Origin: Siphonodentalium dalli
Taxonomy: Eukaryota > Mollusca > Scaphopoda > Gadilida > Siphonodentaliidae
NCBI GenBank assembly: GCA_032622095.1
Contig: CP136064.1
Span: 214,472,205 to 214,536,204, forward strand
Direction: 5' to 3'
DNA: 64,000 nt
Shown here: positions 48,195 through 59,332 of the stretch, piece after piece
Layout: every line of letters begins with the position of its first letter
Position numbering within the stretch: position 1 is the stretch's first letter
Notes under the pieces: model-generated
The model's input: the letters and a program-made list of their open reading frames with translations, nothing else
Databases searched by the model: none
What the model was told of the DNA's origin: nothing
Position numbers and translations under genes: made by a program

Positions 48195-48565
48195 GAATGT
48201 AAAATTACCTCTTTGATAAATTGACAGAATTTGGTGATGCAGAACAATCAGATGATATACAAGACATACATGTGCAATCACAAGAAATACAGACGTCTTC
48301 TACAAAACAAAGAACTAACGACGTCCCACGTGCCGCTTCTTCAGAACAACCAAAATAAAGACGGAGAAAATCAACCATCCGGAACAAATGGACTGATGAA
48401 CAAAAGGCTGCTATCCATATTTAAAGCATCTAGGAAAGTATTTCACTTGTAATAGCCTACCAGGGAAATTTCAATGTCTGGAGCCTATGAGGAAGGCTCC
48501 TGTCCTTAGTGCTTGACCCTGGGACCAGATTAAGTTTTTCATAAAAAACAATAAGTAAATTGTAT
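48195..48565 (+). pseudogene. Probable downstream exon of the recombinase-like gene, with broken SANT/Myb-like C terminus
   Basis: After an acidic, Gln/Ser-rich linker (TEFGDAEQSDDIQDI) comes RRKSTIRNKWTDEQKAAIHI. Two short frames follow that together would cover a small helical domain with PGKFQCLEPMRKAPVL and WDQIKFFIKN. I know such W-T-x-E-E-K modules as C-terminal appendages of some recombinase-derived animal proteins. A TAA at about 48353, a frameshift near 48415 and a TGA near 48516 break it. The 2-kb gap to the first exon would be an intron filled by MITEs. The link between the two pieces is inferred. Confidence 0.4.
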
Positions 48566-48569
48566 GTCC

Positions 48570-50810
48570 ACAGCGAGGAAACTTAACCCTTTCAACCACA
48601 GGTCCCCGGAACAAAAATTGACCCCACCCCCAATAATACTTCATTCTATAGAGTGGGGTAAATTTTTGTTCTGGGGACCTGTGCTTTCAACATTTAAGAC
48701 GAGTATACCGGTCAGAACCTTAGGCTTAAAAAATAACCTTTTTATGTTTACCCATACCACAGTATGGTAAACATAGTGTCGTCTGGATTGACCACTCGTC
48801 GTTCGTCCGTCCGTCTGTCCATCCATAGACACTTTACGCATAATGTGATAACTGAAACATTTCCAATCTTATCGCAACCAATTTTGGTATGTGAGTTTCC
48901 CAGCCTCAAATACAGATCAATTTCGAATATGGGTTTGATCCGACTAGTTTTCACTGAGTTGTGGCCCTTTTTCAAAAAAAATATTCACTCTTAAAAAAAA
49001 TAAAAAATATTTAGATTGATTTTCTTGCTCAATTTAACTACCAAAAACAAAAAAATTAATAAATAGAAAATATATAATAAAGTATTTATTTTTTTGAAAT
49101 AATTAACCACACCAAATTTGTTTAAATCGGTCTAAAATCTTGTGTTATGTACTGGTAAATTTGTTTGGAGCGACATTAAATCCAATTCACCAATTCCATC
49201 CCATACCTTTGGACTACTTAGCTAGTGATAAGACTATGTTATTTTCTGATGTCTCTTATGCCAATTGATGTGCACATAATCTGATAAAGAAAGCTATGGT
49301 ATCTAATTTAAAATAAAGATTCAACAATAGACTTGGATATCTGTGCTGTAGAGTGATATCTTCAGATGTCTGAGGTCATTATAATTGTTATTGGTTTAAT
49401 AGAGAGGTCAGTGTTCAACATAAACAATTCCTGTGATTTGTTGACGGCTCTGCTATATAATTGATATTAATGGGTCAGCAGTGAGGTGGCTAACCTGTAT
49501 ACTATATTGTTGGTATAATTTGATACAGTATTATTGTAAACTTAAATTGGACTCTCTTAACCCGAAGATTCCATGTCCAGGTCACCTTTCACATCTAACC
49601 CGAGGTTGTGGTGGTTTAGCTGTACCAATGCATTCTCTTATTAAAATGCGAGTGACCCATAAATTCCAATAATTTGTGTTCTGTACATTCTCTATAATAG
49701 TACATAACAGTATTCTCTATAATTCAACACCAAAACTCTGATCATAGTAATTTATTATCGCCAAGGGATGGGTTAACATCTGCCGATCGTGATCGGCCTC
49801 TCATTGTTTCCTATTACCCTACCTACCTGGAAAAATTTGCGCTACCTCGAGAAATATTTAAATATATAGAAAAGTTAACTTATGCGACTGTCATTTGTAT
49901 TGACTGTTCCAACATATATTTACCATAGAACACAACAGTTATGTTGCATTCTTCGATTTGTATGGTAGAAGTCTACATTTTAAATCTGGTCAATGTTCAC
50001 TGATAAACATCGCCTCACAGGACATATTATTTTGAGGGAATTTCAATGATGCAATCATAATGGTAGCATTTTATTTCACCCATGGTAATTGCAGTCAATA
50101 TTACCCGTAATTTTAGCGTGAAATTGAAAATAATGTTTTTTTTTAAATTCAAAATAAAAAAAATTGACATACCTACCTGTACCTACCTGGAATTTTTTGG
50201 CCACATAACAGGAAACAAATTATTTTTTTGCCTTTGCTATATCCCGTAAGACAGGTATACCGGTCCGGTGGTAGTGTGTGTAGTTTTCTCCGTCTCCCTG
50301 CATATGTCGCCTATATTACTTGTCGTACCTTTTTGGAAAGGAAATAGCATGGGCTATATGCTAGGATAACTCCGATCTTGTGCCAAGGCAGGGCTGTGTT
50401 ACAGTGTAAATACGTGCAGTTACGTCATTTTTAGTGAAATTCGAGACTAATGAAGCTTGGAATTTATTTGTGTGTTCTCCAATAAGTTGAACGAAATGAT
50501 GGTCGAAATCAATGTCGCATTGCTCATAAACGTTCATCCACGAGTGTCTCCAATGATAGGTTTGCCCATAAAAGCATCTGTTTGAGAGGGGGTCCTCGTA
50601 ATGGCGTATGCGCAGTCATAATTTTGTAGGATTTCTGTTCAATGCTTGTTTGTGTGAAAAACTTCATATAGCTTTTTTCCATGGGACATAAACTCTATTT
50701 GTAGTTCCGCAAAGTATCACGCTACGGTAAAAAAAATTGAATACATGTGCTAATAGTCTACAAGCCGTATTTCTAATTGGATCATTACCAAATTTCATAT
50801 GCATGTTCAG
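48570..50810. other. Stretch without a recognisable gene; degraded repeats
   Basis: A block at about 48745-48990 has CATACCACAGTATGGTAAAC, a run of GTCCGTCCGTCTGTCCATCC and an A-rich end, and looks like a dispersed repeat. A related but diverged tail phrase lies at about 56540-56640. A degraded relative of the piggyBac-like MITE may sit at about 49555-49800 (CCAATGCATTCTCTTA and GCCGATCGTGATCGGC words). The frames present are short and without motifs. Confidence 0.45.
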
Positions 50811-50814
50811 ATCA

Positions 50815-51185
50815 ATGTCTAGACGAGAAAATCCTATTTTGGTTCCTGTCGGCCACACAAAATGACCGCCATCATGGATTCCTTTTTCACAGTCTACAGA
50901 ATTTATACATCAATTTTCTTTAAACTTTGAGTGACTCATTATGACCCCAGGATGAGAATGTCCCATTTTGGTTCCGGTTGGCCACCCCAAGATGGCCGCC
51001 ATGGGGGCCATCTTGATTTTTCTGCACTGTTGACAGGCTGCATTTATACATGAGTTTTCTCGAAACTTTTCATATTGACTCATCATGACCCCAAGATGCG
51101 AACAATCTATTTGGTTCCTGTTGGCCGCCATGGTGACCATCTTGGATTTCTTCCGCACAGTCTACATGCTGCATTTATGCTTATT
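50815..51185 (+). repeat. Tandem repeat of about 135 bp, three units
   Basis: TTTGGTTCC(T/G)GT(C/T)GGCC recurs at about 50838, 50972 and 51111. Each copy is followed by GATGGCCGCCAT-like and CATCTTGGAT-like words, a CACAGTCTACA-like phrase, a GCATTTATACAT phrase, and CTCATTATGACCCCA before the next unit. It is a diverged satellite-like array. Confidence 0.8.
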
Positions 51186-51287
51186 ATGGCTCTTAGATCC
51201 CAGTCAATTATCCTTAATGACCAACAAATTTGAATGTTTACTGAATTTTAGTCATTTTCAACTAGAATACAGCAGGTTCTTATTGGT

Positions 51288-52055
51288 GTTCGGAGCACAT
51301 GCACATGTGTACACACCAGCGTTGTGAGGACAATTTGGTTTATGAGGACATTTCTCCTTAATGAAGTCGTCGAAATGGTTTAAAAGTTTCTAGTCAATAA
51401 TAGTCTCTTTCGGGAAGGTGTTCATTGAATATTGATGATTAGTCATTTAAGGACCTAAATTAGATTATGCTGAATACATACGGCTGTTTAAAGGATCAAT
51501 TGAATTGAAATAATCTGTGTGTATATCAATTTCTGATAACATGTGTTTTCAACGTGGTCCTGACCTGTTGTTTCTGACGTCAGTGCCGGACTTCCTTATT
51601 TGGTAAACCTTGAATTGTCGCACATGCAGCTAAGTATTTTCACTGCCCATTCTATATTGATAAAACATGGGGAATTGCAGGAAAGTTGATTTTGACTAAA
51701 AGAGCAGGTTACCTCAATAGAGTGAAAGAAATAATTCATATCTATCAATCAGAAAAGTTCTATCAGAACTTATTAAGTGGCGAGCATTACGGTAGTGGTC
51801 ATGTCATTGCCTGTCATGATTGCTACATTGTCATTGACACTTACTTTTAGTTAAAAGAAATCTTTCACCTAGATTTTACAACTAGGTCAGGTGCTTAAGT
51901 GCTAAATGAGCTGGGATTAAAATACAAACTACTTCTCAAATGGAAATACACAATCAATCAGAATGTGGTTTTAAGACCTTCGTGAAATAAAAAAAATTGT
52001 CCTCACAATGTTGGTGTGCAAATATGTGCATGTCCTCCCAATTCCATGCATACAA
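51288..52055. mobile_element. Probable MITE with inverted GTCCTC termini
   Basis: The left end (about 51288-51352, minus sense) and right end (about 51988-52055, plus sense) are inverted copies of the GTCCTC family. Both contain ATTGTCCTCACAAYGYTGGTGTG and a GCACATGY word when read from inside out. Interior DNA is unique. The element would be about 0.77 kb. I could not fix the exact ends. Confidence 0.5.
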
Positions 52056-52059
52056 ATGC

Positions 52060-53218
52060 AGATTTGAAATATTCTTAACTTGTCTGATAATTGTTAACAC
52101 AAAGATGACACAAATAAACTAAATCCATGCTAATCATGAGTACACCCACAAGACGCTCTGTGTCGCTGACACATCTTCAAAGAATACCTCAATTGTCAAA
52201 AATTGTCTGGTGGCTGGGTGTCGTCGAATCAACCCGCACATATTCACTTGTCTTGGATGAGGGGGCGGTGGGAATTATATTCCACGAAGCGAATATATTT
52301 CGAGATGAATTATCAGTTTGAAAGAAACAATGACAATTGGAAACAGAAAAGGAAAGATTAAATTCCCATACATGTATGTAATAATGAATGAAATTTGCTA
52401 GCTTATTGTCCACTGCAGACCCTTCCAGACCGGATCTTGCTAAACTAACATTTGGAAAACTAAATGTTGTCATCTTCCTCTAACTGAGTCTCAATCTTGG
52501 TAGAGTGATTTTTAATTTTGAGTCAGATGTTGATGTTTTGATATGTGCAATGCTTCAGCGAGGTGGGATGGCCTGAGAATCGATATTTTAATTTTGTGTA
52601 GCATTGGCCTGAATTGATTTATTCTCATATGTCCAGATATGACCTTAGCTGTTGAAAGTGACATTTGACACTAATTGAACCTGCTTACAGTTAGGTGCCG
52701 GTGGGGCCTGATTTGACAATTTTATGAAGAAGCGAGAATGTTAAATAATGATAAGAGCACACAGGCCGGTTATATATCAAAACGCTCTGCATCCCACATA
52801 GATTCCATTTACCTAGGTCAGAACATCCATGCTGATTCACAGTCCTCAGGAATAGTTCCTGAAAGTCTGCTGGTGGGGTTGTTCCGCACGTACATGTACA
52901 TGAGAACAAGAAAACTGGCACTGTGTCAGTGAATATTTTTGATACAATATGTGCCTCAGACATGCAGGTAGAATATGCTGTGTGAGTCATTTCAGACATC
53001 TAACTAGTTGATGAAATAAACTTGTTTTCATTTCAAGGTCAAATCATCGACATGTTTCAAATCAGTATATTTTGTTCACATGGTCATACTGTATCTGCAT
53101 GTCTGGGACGCATTTTGAACCAAAAATATTCACTGATACAGTGCCAGTTAGGTTGTTCTCATGTACGTGCCATGATCCCACTAACAGACTTACAGGAGGT
53201 ATTCTTCTGAATATTTAG
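52060..53218. other. Stretch without a recognisable gene
   Basis: Short frames (52127-52321, 52189-52473 minus, 52691-52999 minus) show no domain, and none is supported by splice signals or neighbours. Composition is unremarkable. Confidence 0.5.
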
Positions 53219-53235
53219 CTCACATGGGTTACGTA

Positions 53236-53478
53236 GCGATTCTCCGAAGACCCATAACTCCGAAGGTCCGATTCTCCGAAGGTCCGATTCTCCGACGCCC
53301 CGATTCTCCGAAAGCCCACAACTCCGAAGTCCCGATTCTCCGAAATCCCATAACTCCGAAGACCCATAACTCCGAAAACCCATAACTCCGAAGGCCTATA
53401 ACTCCGAACGCCCATAACTCCGAAGGTCTATAACTCCGAAGGGCGCCGATTCTCCGAAGGTCCGATTCTCCGAAGATC
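53236..53478 (+). repeat. Minisatellite of CGATTCTCCGAAGGTC / CATAACTCCGAAGACC units
   Basis: About sixteen 15-16-bp units of two interleaved types (GATTCTCCGAA and CATAACTCCGAA) follow each other. It lies inside Foldback-3 on the left side only; just two units remain at the right (54388-54415). Confidence 0.92.
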
Positions 53479-53654
53479 ATGTTTTATCGCTTATTAAATA
53501 GTGTACAGTCCAGTGACGGAGTCAATGGGGCCCTAGGGAAGACAGCCCCCCCCCCAAAAACGTGTCAAATGTCATGTAAACGTCCGGAAATCCCTCGCGT
53601 ATGGTTATATTTTGTATGGAACATGTACATGTAGATAATATATCCCCCCCCCCT

Positions 53655-53810
53655 GGAATCAGGAATCCAGCTTCAAATTTACCATGGAATCCGGCCTCCA
53701 GCTTCAAATTGACACTGGAATCCGGCGTCCAGTTTCAAATTAACCCTGGAATCCGGCGTCCAGCTTCAAATTGACGTCTGGAATCCGGCGTACGGTCCAA
53801 ATGGGTGGAA
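53655..53810 (+). repeat. Minisatellite of about 31 bp in the loop of Foldback-3
   Basis: Units of CTGGAATCCGGCGTCCAGC, then TTCAAATTGACC/TACC, occur about five times with small changes. The array lies between the inverted hAT-like ends. Confidence 0.85.
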
Positions 53811-54701
53811 TCCGCGTACGAAAAGGGGGGAAGGGGCCCTCATATATTGGAAACGTTAACTATGTATTATAATAAGGTGATATCTTCACCACCAGTAGTG
53901 TGCGACAAGCCTTAATTTTCCACAGAATGCTTAAATTTATGTAAGAAATACAATTATTTTGCCACAATGTACGTCTTAATACAATTAATATGATTAAACT
54001 GTGCACACTCGACTGCATTGGGGTGATTTGATGCAATCAAGTTCATTTTATATATGAAAAAAGGACAAGTTCTTCCCCGTTCACCCCTGTACATTTTACT
54101 CTGGCATCTCATGGGCCAACGTAACGTTATAGTATCTGGTGTATCATCAGTGGCGGGCAAGAATTCCCATTTAGGTGGGGGCAGTAGGACAAGTTTGAAT
54201 ATGTTGATGCCCCATGAACGATTTCCGGGCGTTTACATGACATTGGACATGTTTTTGGTAGGGGCCCATATTGTCTGAAATAGCAAGTAGAGATTTAATG
54301 GGGGCAGTAGGAATTTTGGGACCCCTTGGCTTCGCCACTGGACTGTACACTATTTAGTAAACGATAATACCCCGATAAAACAAAATCTTCGGAGAATCGG
54401 ACCGTCGGAGAATCTGTCTGACACCCTCACATGTCTATCGTAGCCACAACCATTGGGAGCTATATGAAATGCAGTTCATGTTGATAGTTAACTTTACTAT
54501 GTAGTATGTACTTCACTTGCTGACAATTATTCTGATTGGGATAAAAATTACAAAAACTGTAAGATTCACAAGACCTCACCTGACGTTGACCTTAAATATA
54601 TGTACATGTATACAAAGCTCCAAAGAGATGACAATTATTATCTTCTACACCAAATTTTGGCCTTATGTCATAGTATTCTGGGTGTCTGTATTATATCATA
54701 T

Positions 54702-54776
54702 AAATTATGTCAATTCTACTTTAATAGTGATCATATAATTTATATGATCACTATTAAAGTAGAATTGACATAATTT
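54702..54776. repeat. Perfect snap-back palindrome, 36-bp arms, 3-nt loop
   Basis: The 36 bases from 54702 and the 36 bases ending at 54776 are exact reverse complements around ATT. The arms contain AATTATGTCAATTCTACTTT and TAGTGATCATATA. No flanking duplication is visible. It may be a tiny MITE or a recent inverted duplication; arms this perfect suggest youth. Confidence 0.95.
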
Positions 54777-54779
54777 GTA

Positions 54780-56222
54780 TGAATTACTAGTGGTTCAGAT
54801 TTATTTGTCGTTTTGTTTAATATTATTTTTGTTTTGATGTACAATGTATGTATAATTTACATTAGCCCTTTTAATTGATGTGGGCATTACACTTTTCAAT
54901 TGAGATGGCAAGACAAATTATAGCTACCATTTCACCATCAGTGAGTTTGGAAATTGAATATATATTTGCTATCTTCTATATTTATGTGCTGTGAAAATGC
55001 ATACTTTGTTCAAATCAGAATGATAAATTAGTTACAATGCAGTAAAGTTTTATCACATGTCAGAACAAAATTGAGTTGTTTTAAAAGTTAGTGGAAAACT
55101 GACACCTAGCTGTAGATTGGCTTTATGGTTTCAATATGTCTAAATAATGTCTTCTGAGTATAAGAAGCATGTTTTTGTCACTTTTGCTATTTGTTTCATA
55201 TTGTAATGACTGTTAATTTTATTTTACTCTGTTTTCTGTGAATAAAATTATGTTGAATCAATTTTCGTCATTCAATCTAACTCTATGAGATGGGCTTATT
55301 GGCACCTTAAATGTGGTCAACTTGACAGAGTTCCAGGTGTCATCAAATTGTGAATATCGGGCTGACTATTGATAATTTTTCGATAACATAAATTTGTCAC
55401 AAATATGAAAATATGACATGACATTTTTAGTAAAATTATATGGTGCTATATATTTAATGGCTATAATGTACATGTGGGACCTCAAGCTGATGTTTATGAC
55501 CACTGTTAGAGTTGGAAACTGCTACCATTTGGCTTAGCACTGCAATTTTGGACATTTCAGTGCCCCTTGTGTGTACTACAGTACATATATTGAAAATGTT
55601 CCGTCTGATGATATGTTACACAACATGATTTCACTTGTTGTTGTAACTGTTGTGTTCAATGTGTTGTCCAAACAATTTCAGTCATGTTTCACAATCCTGG
55701 GTCACTTTTGGAGAAAACTCCTTAATTCATTTGTAGTAATCGATATAAACCATTGCATGTTGTAAATTTTTTACTGACTATTTGTAGATATCCTCAAAAA
55801 TTGGTTATCTATGTTGATAGGTGTTTTATTTATTTTTTCCCACCTTATTGAAACTGTTAAGTTGGCCATCTTAAGTTGGAAGGGACACTTTTAACTCAAC
55901 CTATTGTTACAAAATATTGTGATATATCACTGGGGATGAAATTACTCATATTCTGGTAGACCTCAATTGCTTCACTTCTATCAGCCAACTGCAGACACTG
56001 AAATGCCAAAACATTTAATAACATGTTTGATCCCAGGTAGTCGCATTGTCTAGACGAAGGGTACAATTTCAGCACGAATATAAGTGTCCCCAGGCCCCAG
56101 CATCCATCTTTATGCCCATCAATCAAACTTCGTTGTCTGAATGGTATATTTATCAATGGCATCAAATGTTGGTATGTGGTATAATTACAAGTAAACACAT
56201 CACATTTGGTCCGACCCAACAA
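54780..56222. other. AT-rich stretch, possibly untranslated or intronic
   Basis: No coding similarity is seen. The plus strand is T-rich with AATAAAA at about 55243, so part could be an old 3' UTR, but no upstream gene supports this. The frame at 55571-55765 (64 codons, hydrophobic) has no recognisable motif. Confidence 0.4.
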
Positions 56223-56225
56223 CTA

Positions 56226-56437
56226 CAGTAATGCTCTATTAATCAACCCCTTAACCACAGCAGAATTATGGGTAACTTTTCAGGATTTAGTCGGAAATAT
56301 GGCTTGTTGCCATTCATCGGAAAGCTCTCGGCGAGAGCTTTCCAATGAATGGCAACAAGCCATATTTCCGACTAAATCCTGAAAAGTTACCCATAATTCT
56401 GCTGTGGTGAAGGGGTGGATTAATTAGAGCATTACTG
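56226..56437. mobile_element. Tc1/mariner-type snap-back MITE
   Basis: TA duplications flank the element (56224-56225 and 56438-56439). It starts CAGTAATGCTCTATTAATC, its end is the complement of CAGTAATGCTCTAATTAATC, and nearly the whole 212 bp folds on itself. Mariner/Tc1-type elements insert at TA, and fully palindromic MITEs of this size are common derivatives. There is no coding capacity. Confidence 0.85.
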
Positions 56438-56770
56438 TATTATTGACCGATGTATGTACATTTTCAACTTATTTGAAGAATATGTAGTTTTTGGGGGGGT
56501 TATCCGATTGACAAGTGTAGTATTTATTAATCAATCACCTCCAAACTTGTTAGGTATCGTAATAAAAAGAGGACGTGACTAAAATTAGAAATTGGTTCCA
56601 TTCAGACAATATTCAACTGAGTTATTGCCCTCTTTCAATATGGAATATTTTGTTTCTGAGTTGTTCAGATGATAACTTGAGTTCTATACAATGCACTGAT
56701 TAAGTTCGAATTTGGGTCTGGCAATGTTCGAATTTCTGAAACTTCGCATAGGGTCATGGTAAGTATTAGT

Positions 56771-56912
56771 TTCCGACCGAGGTATGGGTCATGTATGGCG
56801 GCGAGAGACCTGTTGAAAAGCGATGTTACAACCGAGTCCCCTATAGGGAGATGAGGTTCCTCGCGAGAGACAGTTCTTCTCGCCGCCATACATGACCCAT
56901 ACCGAAGTCGGT
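56771..56912. repeat. Inverted repeat with GGTATGGGTCATGTATGGCG arms
   Basis: The approximately 36-bp arms at 56771-56806 and 56876-56912 are near-exact inverted copies around an unrelated 70-bp loop. It is probably another small MITE, as the outer part (CCGAC, GTCGG) also pairs. No target duplication was recognised. Confidence 0.75.
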
Positions 56913-57190
56913 AACGAACTTACAGACATTCTTTTCACATGTACACCACTTTAAAAGCTACATTAAATTGAATTTGAATATTCGAATGGACCCATCCGAC
57001 AACCTATCTGATTTGCGATTCAGTCAGCTAGATAACAGCGATGATCATTTCCGTTTAATTCAGAATTGACGTTACAATGAAATTCTGGTGGAATTTTACG
57101 GATATATGATGTAATGCATTCGCATGCACTTTTGGTGTCATGTTGACACAATTTGTATCCAAAAAGTATTGATTCATCCCTTCAGATACT

Positions 57191-57950
57191 TCACATTTAT
57201 TATTTATTTGCGCTTAATTAAGCGCAAATATGTGTCTCAATTTATTTGCGCTTAAGCGCAAATACTTACCACTCCCTTACTTCTCTCTGATTGTGAATGA
57301 TTGCGTCCATCTCATAGTATATTATTATGGGCCCATAGTAATAGCCCCATACAGGCTCGAAAGTTGAAAAAAAAACATATTTCCATATGCATATCAGCAT
57401 CTCTGTCCCTGGTGTCCGAATAATTGGTACCTCATTCCCAGAGCTCTAGTATATTTTATTAAAGGGACGTCTCCTGTACAGATATATACCATTTCCATGG
57501 CCATAAAAAGGGAATTAGGGGTTACTTCCCTTATATGGTGTACTTATTGACTTGAAATAGGGGGAAAAACCCTATTTTCATATTATCAGCATCCCTGTCT
57601 CCCATCAATTTGTGTCTCCATCCCAGAGATCTAGTATATTTTATAAAAAAAAGAGACATACCCTGCACAGATCTACCATTTCCATGGTCATAAAAGGAAT
57701 CTAGGGGTTACTGGGGGATTGCTTCCCTCATATGGTGGGCCTATATAGACTTGAGTGATGTGTTTAGGCCTGTGCCATTTAAAATTAATTCAGGGGGGAT
57801 CAATGAATATTAATTTTTATTTGCGCTTAAGGTAAATGATTTGCGCTTAAGCGCAAATGATTTACGCTTAAGCGTAAATATTTGCTCTTAAGCGAAAATG
57901 ATAGAGGTTATTTGCGCTTAAGCAAAGCGTAAATGAATAATAAATGTGAA
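57191..57950. mobile_element. MITE-like element edged by ATTTGCGCTTAAGCGCAAAT palindromes
   Basis: TTCACATTTATTATTTATTT at the left is matched inverted by AATGAATAATAAATGTGAA at the right. Next to each end are several copies of the palindrome ATTTGCGCTTAAGCGCAAAT, intact (57240-57261 and 57838-57859) or altered (TTAATTAAG; TTACGCTTAAGCGTAA). The centre is a tandem duplication of about 190 bp (57380-57560 and 57580-57765) with CAGCATC-CTGTC, CTAGTATATTTTAT and CCATTTCCATGG words. Confidence 0.75.
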
Positions 57951-58005
57951 AAGGCCTCCCATAGGCGGCATTATATATGATTAACTCTGCACGCCACATT
58001 GTTGA

Positions 58006-58063
58006 TGTGTTCATGGATGTAAACAATAACCCGAATCTGTTATTGTTTAAATCCATGAAACAC
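58006..58063. repeat. Hairpin GTGTTCATGGATGTAAACAA...
   Basis: Arms of 24 bp (GTGTTCATGGATGTAAACAA plus TAAC) pair with one or two mismatches around an 8-10-nt loop. No larger element was recognised. Confidence 0.7.
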
Positions 58064-58509
58064 ATGAAACATTGTCTATCGCCGAGTTGATCCGGTGGTG
58101 GGACCCGAGTCAAACAATATGGGAGGTGTGTAATAAATGGAACCATCTTTGTGAGTACGTCCGTAATGTGACCCCATAACGTAACTAGTTTATGAAACAA
58201 TCTGTGCTTGTGTGTTTCATTGTGGGGACATGCAAAAGTCCTTACAATGTATGGACTTCCAGATGGTGTGCATAATAGTGAAGTAATGAATCGAAGCAGC
58301 CATATGAGGACGTCCTCACAATGTGTCCCCACAACTACGGTCCCTTTGAAAATATAGTTATAGAGCTAATTATACAATTTAGTACAATACCGAGACATTG
58401 TGCATCACTTGTGAATATATCAACCCTGTAGCTCCATGGGAAACATGTGTCCCCATAACGCTGGTTTCTGGTTGGTTTCTCATGGGGTCCCCGCAACGTA
58501 ACCTATACA

Positions 58510-59273
58510 AACAAGGGTGTGTGTGTGTGTGTGTTCGCGATGAACTCGAAAACGGCCGTCCCGATTTCGATGAAACTTCGTATGTGAGGGTACTATCGGT
58601 CGGGAAGTGGCATAGGCATATTAATTTTCAGATCCGAGGTCAACTTTTCACGTGCCGAGGTCAAATCTGTTTTTACGCTGTGTTACGGGACTTTCATTTG
58701 AGTTCGGTGCTTACAAATCGATTCGAAACAGCGCGAATAATAAAATGCCAGTCATAATAATGACACTGTGACAATCTTTCGTGTTTCCTCTTTCCAACGA
58801 TATATAATGCGTATGTATCCGTTTTAGTTATCTGTCTCAATTATCAAGAAGAATTGGTACTATCTTCCATCAGGATAAAAACAATGCGTAACTCCTATGA
58901 CGTCGTTAGAGGTCATAACGTTAGATCACGTTAACGCTTAACCGGCCGATGCATTTGACTGTTTCAGACGTCTTGGCGATATCTCGGGCACCGATGGTAA
59001 TTTATCTTTACGTTGAAACTTGATAATTAATGAGCGTGTGTATATGAGGCGCGTTTATATACTTGAGTGGAAATCAAATCGGGTTAAACTGGCGGATTTT
59101 TACGGACGAAATTTGATGCATAGGGTATCTCGGTATCCGCTGGGCCGATTTCCGGTATCCGCTGGGCCGATTTCCACCATTTTTGGGGTGTTGGTGTTTG
59201 ACCCCACATGACCTTGACCTTCAAAATGGTCAATTCAAGGTCAAAGCCCGGACGAAGTCGGGTCACCTTCTAG
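58510..59273 (+). mobile_element. Helitron A (5' end altered), first of three in tandem
   Basis: It begins in (GT)n followed by TCGCGATGAACTCGAAAACG and ends with the stem CCCGGACGAAGTCGGG and TCACCTTCTAG, the CTAG being at 59270-59273. Near the 3' end is the pair TGACCTTGACCTTCAAAATG / CAATTCAAGGTCAA. It lacks the TCTATTATATA start of the next two copies. No Rep/helicase gene is present, so it is non-autonomous. Confidence 0.72.
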
Positions 59274-59299
59274 TCTATTATATATTTTGGAAGATCTGT

Positions 59300-59332
<33 letters not shown>

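Larger units (their letters stand above)
53227..54425. mobile_element. Foldback-3: 1.2-kb element with 8-bp target duplication
   Basis: CTCACATG flanks both sides (53219-53226 and 54426-54433). The interior is symmetric. A CGATTCTCCGAAG minisatellite lies next to the left end, with two inverted units next to the right end. Moving inward on both sides come a TGTTTTATCG/TTATTAAATAGTGTACAG block and hAT-like CCAGTG(A/G)CGGAG/CCAGTGGCGAAGCC ends. Then a GTCATGTAAACG(T/C)CCGGAAATC block appears on both arms. The terminal bases match poorly (GGT only) before CGATTCTCCG. No transposase is present. Confidence 0.72.
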
